Below are positions 59,821 to 64,000 of a stretch of DNA of 64,000 nucleotides, piece after piece (positions within the stretch are counted from its first letter, which is position 1; every line of letters starts with the position of its first letter). The translations under genes were made by a program, and so were the position numbers. Below the pieces are notes generated by a model that was not told where the DNA came from, did no database searches, and saw only the letters and a program-made list of their open reading frames with translations. Origin of the DNA: SKVR01 sp964491395 (GTDB lineage Bacteria > Bacteroidota > Bacteroidia > Bacteroidales > UBA7960); contig CAZBGI010000004.1 in NCBI GenBank assembly GCA_964491395.1, positions 1 to 64,000 on the forward strand, in the 5' to 3' direction.

Positions 59821-61542
59821 CTATTTTAAAACTTTCCTCTGATGAAACTGTGTGTAAAACGATGTTTGATTTGTTGCGCGATTGTCTTGAGATAAATATT
59901 CTGTCAAATCTATATCAAGTCCGGCAATAGGATGAGTGGCTGTTTTTTCCAGATCCTGACTAAGTTTCTTCCTGGATTTGTTTTTTTCGAGCGCGTTGAA
60001 GTAAGATACAGGTTGGCCACCGCCTCCTACACATCCACCGGAGCATGCCATTACTTCAATATAATGAATGTCGGTACGCTGTTCATTTTTCAATTGGTCA
60101 AGGTAATTTTGTGCTTCGGCTATTCCACTCACCCAGGCAAAACCATATTCCTGTTTGCCAATTTTTACTTTTACTTCCCTTTTACTGCCCGGGTTTTTGG
60201 GAGGAATAAATTTAAAATTCGGGCCTGATGGTCCGTTGCTGATCAAATGTAACTGAAAAGCGACTGCTTCAGCCTTGCCTCCGGAGTAAGCCATTTGAAA
60301 ACCGGCTCTTGAATTGTTTTCAAAAGGTGGCAGGGGATTTTCAGGTTCCATACCGGAAAGCGTTAATCCAAAACTTCTCAGCATCCGCATAAATTCTCTA
60401 ACTGTTATTACTGCATCGGTTTCAGAAATCCCTTTCCGGGTATTTTCTTCTCTTGAGGCTTCAAATTTATTGGCCACACAAGCCATAAAACTAACCGTAT
60501 AAAGCTTTTCTGCTTCAGTTTGTTGGTGCAGATAATGCTTGATTAAATGGCCCATAAGCTGCTGGGGTGATTTTGCAGCCGATATATGGGGTAAGACATC
60601 AGGAGTGAACTCCTCAGCGTATTTTATCCATGCAGGGCAATCAGAGGAGAGCAAAGGAAGGGCATGGTTATTTTTAACTCTTTCCTTCAAAATATTGGCT
60701 TCCAGTACAATGTTCATGTCATAGGAAAGGCCCATGTCATAAACTTTTTTGAAACCCATTTTGTGAAGCGCAGAAGTAATAATGCCGGCCGGATTGTCCG
60801 TATTTTTTAATCCTGCCTGCTCTGCCACTGAGGCAATAAAAGAAGGAGAAAGCATGGCCACCGGTTCTGCCTTATTATTGCCAAGGGTTGCCTGAACTCG
60901 CTCAATGTGCGAAATATCTACCAGCGCCCCGGTAGGACAAACCATGATACATTGCCCGCAATTGATGCAGCTTGATACGTTTAATCCTTTGTTGAAGGCA
61001 GAATTAACCCGGGTTTTGTTGCCTCTGGCAATAAATTCAATGGCTGTTACCAATTGGGTTTCTTCGCATACCCTCACGCACCGGTTGCAAAGTATACATT
61101 TGGCCGGATCGCGAAATACGCTGGGGCTTGAATGGTCTCTCTGATCGGTTTTCTTATTGCTGAAATATTTACGTTCCTTTACATTTAATTCCTCAGCCAG
61201 CCATTGTAATTCGCAATTTCCGTTGCGTTCACAATACAAACAATCGTCAGGATGATTGGCCAGCAGCATTTCTACCAAAGCTTTTCGTGCTTTGATAACC
61301 CTGGAAGAATTGGTTTTCACTATCATGTCTTCCTCAACAGGATGTGTGCAGGAGGTGATGAGATCTCTCTTCCCTTCCACTTCAACCACGCACAATCTGC
61401 AAGCCCCTGAAGGAGTGAATCCGGGCATGTAGCATAAAGTAGGAATCTTAATTCCGTTTTTGCGCAGCACTGTCAGCAGGATTTCTCCTTCCTGTACCTG
61501 AACCCGGGTATTATTTATGGTTATTTCAAAACTCATAGTCAT
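59821..61542 (-). CDS. hydA: [FeFe]-hydrogenase catalytic subunit HydA, divergent
   Basis: A 573-residue subunit of a trimeric hydrogenase; start at ATG 61542 or 61536. N-terminal [2Fe-2S] domain (Cys in CYMPGFTPSGACRLC), His-Cys [4Fe-4S] motif (HPDDCLYCERNGNC), two [4Fe-4S] motifs (CILCNRCVRVC, CINCGQCIMVC), then the H-domain. L1 is SSDCPAW (D301 where Cys is usual, C302 ligand), L2 is MACVANKFE (C355 ligand, N358 where Lys is usual) and L3 is MACSGGCVGGGG. The ferredoxin-arm layout and its partners fit the HydABC bifurcating type, but the altered pocket residues make activity uncertain. Eight bases separate it from hydB. Confidence 0.9.
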   Translation of the reverse strand: MTMSFEITINNTRVQVQEGEILLTVLRKNGIKIPTLCYMPGFTPSGACRLCVVEVEGKRDLITSCTHPVEEDMIVKTNSSRVIKARKALVEMLLANHPDDCLYCERNGNCELQWLAEELNVKERKYFSNKKTDQRDHSSPSVFRDPAKCILCNRCVRVCEETQLVTAIEFIARGNKTRVNSAFNKGLNVSSCINCGQCIMVCPTGALVDISHIERVQATLGNNKAEPVAMLSPSFIASVAEQAGLKNTDNPAGIITSALHKMGFKKVYDMGLSYDMNIVLEANILKERVKNNHALPLLSSDCPAWIKYAEEFTPDVLPHISAAKSPQQLMGHLIKHYLHQQTEAEKLYTVSFMACVANKFEASREENTRKGISETDAVITVREFMRMLRSFGLTLSGMEPENPLPPFENNSRAGFQMAYSGGKAEAVAFQLHLISNGPSGPNFKFIPPKNPGSKREVKVKIGKQEYGFAWVSGIAEAQNYLDQLKNEQRTDIHYIEVMACSGGCVGGGGQPVSYFNALEKNKSRKKLSQDLEKTATHPIAGLDIDLTEYLSQDNRATNQTSFYTQFHQRKVLK

Positions 61543-61550
61543 GGTTGGTA

Positions 61551-63500
61551 TTAATCAATAATTACCGCGTTGAATTTGCATGCTTCAAAACATGCGTTGC
61601 AAGCAATGCATTTATCCTGAACGATAAAATGAGGTTGCCGCGGAGAACCAATTATAGCATCTACCGGGCATTTTTTGTAACATGCTGTGCAACCCGTACA
61701 CATGTCTACATCAATGGTATAGGTCCTGAGTTCTCTGCATACCCCGGCAGGGCATTTTCTTTCGAAAACGTGTGCATCAAACTCGGATTTAAAATTGGCC
61801 AGAGTATTGAGGATGGCATTGGGTGCTGATTTTCCCAGCGAGCACAGACTGGTATCCTTCATTACTGCTGCAAGACCTTTTAATTGCATGATTCCTTTAA
61901 ACCGCTCAAGGGTTTGAAAGGTATTTTCCCGGCTGGGCTTTCGGGTAGCAGCTTCAATAATTTCAAGCATGAGGGCTGTACCTTCCCGGCAGGGAATACA
62001 TTTTCCGCAACTTTCATTCTTAAAAAAAGTAGTAAAAAACCGGGCCAGGTCAAGCATGCAGCTTTCCTGTCCGACTACCACGCATGCACCGCTTCCCAAT
62101 TGGGATCCCGCCTTTTTAAGATCTTCAAAATCCACTCTTAAGTCTAGTGTTTTTTCGGTAATGTAGCTTCCCGAATTGATGCCCAGGATTATGGCCTTGA
62201 ATGCACTGTTTTCTTTTACCCCTCCACCAATCTTCTCCACAATATCCCTGAAAGGAGTTCCCATTTCCACCTCCACGGTTCCATAATTGTTCACTTTTCC
62301 ACTCAGGCTGAATAGTTTGGTTCCTTTGCTGTTTTCATTTCCAATGCTTTTAAACCATTCGGAACCATTTTTCAATATTAAAGGAACATTGATCAGGGTT
62401 TCCAGGTTATTAACAATGGTGGGTTTGTTCCAAAGACCTTTGATTGCCGGGAAAGGGGGCTTAAAAGAGGGCAAGGCTCTTTTTCCTTCAATGCTGTTGT
62501 TAAGGGCCGTTTCCTCTCCACACACAAAGGCGCGGGCACCTTCTTTAACCACGATATCAATATTCACCCCTGAATCAAAAATATTATGCCCGGTAATACC
62601 ATATTCTTCAGCTTGCCCAAGGGCTGCTTTCAATCGTTTTATAGAAAGCGAAAACTCACTTCGGGTAAAAATAAAAGCTTTGGAAGCACCAATGGCATAA
62701 GCCGCAATCAACAGGGCTTCAATGAGTTTATGCGGATCACTTTCCATGATCACACGATTCATATAACTGCCAGGGTCACTTTCTACAGCATTGCAAACAA
62801 AAAATTTCTGATCACTGACAGTATTGAGCGTAATTTTCCATTTCTTCCCTGCATTAAACGCCCCGCCTCCCCTGCCTGCCAGCTGGCTATCTTCCACAAT
62901 ATTGCATACTTCAGCAGGCGTATAGCGTGTAATGGTGTCAGCAAAAGCCTGGTACCCCCCTCTGGCAATGTATTGTGCTACAGACACGGGGTCTGAAATG
63001 CCGCAATTGGCAGTTAAAATCTTTTTCTGCCCCACGTTAAAAGGCAGTTCATGCATATATGGAACGCCCTCCCAGAACTGATGAATGTCATTTTTATACT
63101 GTCCCAGCACCCTTTTTTCCGGCAGACGGTTATTGAGAATTTCATCCAAAAAGTCAGGAACTGCCTCATGATAAACATTTTCAAAGCAAATTCTTGCTTT
63201 ACCGGGAAGCTGCACATCCACCTGGGGTTCGGCTTTGCAATATCCTGTACACCCTCCTTCTATCAGGGTTACATTCAATTGATTTTCTGTGATATACTTT
63301 TGTATGGCCTGGTAAGTTTTCCGGGCTCCTGCAGCTACTGCACAGGAGGAGGTACCCACGTATATCATGGGCTGCGAAATCCGTTCTCCACTGATATGAG
63401 AGAGCTCGGACAACAAATCAGGGTCTTTGTTCCTGTCTTTATTGCGCAGGATCTTTTGGGTAAGAAATGTTTTTACCTGGCCGGGATCATTACTCATCAT
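61551..63500 (-). CDS. hydB: HydB, NuoF-like flavin subunit of trimeric hydrogenase
   Basis: A 649-residue subunit. N-terminal thioredoxin-like [2Fe-2S] part (C53, C84, C88), NuoF core with an FMN/NADH region (GRGGGAFNAGKKW at 209-221, ESDPGSYMNR at 240-249), SLBB-like segment, cluster motif SCGKCIPCREG, and two C-terminal [4Fe-4S] motifs (CTGCTACYKKC, CIACNACFEAC). It is the site where NAD(H) and ferredoxin pathways meet in bifurcating enzymes. The usual GGFPTG loop reads GAFNAG and the usual NADE block reads NAVE. Its start overlaps the end of hydC. Confidence 0.92.
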   Translation of the reverse strand: MMSNDPGQVKTFLTQKILRNKDRNKDPDLLSELSHISGERISQPMIYVGTSSCAVAAGARKTYQAIQKYITENQLNVTLIEGGCTGYCKAEPQVDVQLPGKARICFENVYHEAVPDFLDEILNNRLPEKRVLGQYKNDIHQFWEGVPYMHELPFNVGQKKILTANCGISDPVSVAQYIARGGYQAFADTITRYTPAEVCNIVEDSQLAGRGGGAFNAGKKWKITLNTVSDQKFFVCNAVESDPGSYMNRVIMESDPHKLIEALLIAAYAIGASKAFIFTRSEFSLSIKRLKAALGQAEEYGITGHNIFDSGVNIDIVVKEGARAFVCGEETALNNSIEGKRALPSFKPPFPAIKGLWNKPTIVNNLETLINVPLILKNGSEWFKSIGNENSKGTKLFSLSGKVNNYGTVEVEMGTPFRDIVEKIGGGVKENSAFKAIILGINSGSYITEKTLDLRVDFEDLKKAGSQLGSGACVVVGQESCMLDLARFFTTFFKNESCGKCIPCREGTALMLEIIEAATRKPSRENTFQTLERFKGIMQLKGLAAVMKDTSLCSLGKSAPNAILNTLANFKSEFDAHVFERKCPAGVCRELRTYTIDVDMCTGCTACYKKCPVDAIIGSPRQPHFIVQDKCIACNACFEACKFNAVIID

Positions 63501-63969
63501 AGCTATTATTGTGGTTTTCTCTGTATTGTTCGATGATTGTTTTCAGTGACTCAACAGAGAGCGTAGTATAATATTCATCATTTATTTCAAGCAGGGGAGC
63601 CAGACCGCAAGCCCCGATACAGGAAACTACTTCAAGACTGAACAGACCATTTTTGTCGGTTTCCCCATTCTTTATTTTCAGTTGTTTCTCCAGTTCAGCC
63701 AGGATAGTGGCAGAACCCGCTACATGACAGGCGGTTCCATGACAAAGCCTGATATGATATTTGCCACGGGGCCCGAAGCGGAAATTATCATAGAAAGTAG
63801 CCACTCCAAAAATTTTGTTAACAGAAATATCCAGATAATTTCCCACTTCAATAATAAGCTCTTCACTCAAAAATCCAAATTGCTCCTGTATTTTATGCAG
63901 CAACGGGATAAGATCGTCCCTTTGCCGATTGGGAAAAAGTTCAAAAATCGATTCAAGTTGTTTATCCAT
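63490..63969 (-). CDS. hydC: HydC, NuoE-like subunit of trimeric hydrogenase
   Basis: A 159-residue subunit; start taken at ATG 63969 (MDKQLESIFELFPN), while a TTG at 63993 would add eight residues. The thioredoxin-like fold carries a [2Fe-2S] cluster with C76, C81 (CHGTACHVAG) and C117, C121 (CIGACGLAP), as in NuoE. It overlaps hydB by 8-11 bases, so the subunits are translationally coupled. The promoter and any upstream genes are outside the window. Confidence 0.92.
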   Translation of the reverse strand: MDKQLESIFELFPNRQRDDLIPLLHKIQEQFGFLSEELIIEVGNYLDISVNKIFGVATFYDNFRFGPRGKYHIRLCHGTACHVAGSATILAELEKQLKIKNGETDKNGLFSLEVVSCIGACGLAPLLEINDEYYTTLSVESLKTIIEQYRENHNNSYDE

Positions 63970-64000
63970 CGGGGATTGATAATTATTTAACAATACTGGC

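Noticed and set aside
62287..62700. 137-codon plus-strand frame
   Set aside because: Antisense to hydB and without coding character.

Overview
The window looks like a chromosomal piece of an anaerobic Bacteroidota (Bacteroidales/Marinilabiliales-like) genome. Evidence: a TonB-dependent receptor with a carboxypeptidase-like N-terminal domain, a type IX secretion C-terminal sorting domain, a complete Bat (aerotolerance) operon, DUF4199/DUF5020/DUF4369 proteins, a Bacteroidota-type -7 box (TAnnTTTG) in front of the SRP RNA, almost no Shine-Dalgarno sequences, and an [FeFe]-hydrogenase gene set. The only RNA gene I find is the small SRP RNA; there are no tRNA, rRNA or CRISPR loci.

Layout. (1) 1-4.7 kb: right end of an integrative element with two related small genes, a DUF3853-like DNA-binding protein, two hypothetical proteins and a tyrosine recombinase; its left end lies outside the window. 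(2) 5.1-13 kb: core genes (DUF2207 membrane protein, valS, CAP-domain protein, DUF4199 protein, SRP RNA, transaldolase-like gene). (3) 13-18 kb: nfeD, macro-domain hydrolase, pncB, pncA and a repeat protein, a co-directional group with an NAD/ADP-ribose theme; then recF with a DUF721/DciA gene on the other strand. (4) 19.7-26.4 kb: a T9SS-exported protein with a duplicated domain, and a TonB receptor paired with a repeat-containing lipoprotein that is not SusD. (5) 26.6-36.8 kb: clpC, gyrA, a TPR protein, a lipoprotein, a purine-type permease and a DUF5020 outer-membrane protein. The permease is split only by a 100-N scaffold gap flanked by a 55-bp duplicated contig end. (6) 37-45.6 kb: moxR, DUF58, BatD-like protein, batA, batB, batC, batD, batE. 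(7) 45.7-50.8 kb: SSS symporter, TlpA-like thioredoxin, porin-like protein, Spy-like protein.

(8) 51-64 kb, all on the minus strand, is the most interesting part: hydC-hydB-hydA (trimeric, bifurcating-type [FeFe]-hydrogenase), a sensor protein that fuses an [FeFe]-hydrogenase-like module directly to a histidine kinase, a stand-alone receiver, a receiver-kinase hybrid, rex, a ribF whose riboflavin-kinase half looks degenerate, an MBL hydrolase, the maturase hydG, two TM1266-type small regulators and an Rrf2 regulator with three cysteines. I infer a redox/H2-sensing circuit built around a divergent hydrogenase: HydA has Asp in place of the proton-relay Cys and Asn in place of a conserved H-cluster Lys, and HydB departs from the usual FMN/NADH loops. 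hydE and hydF are not in the window.
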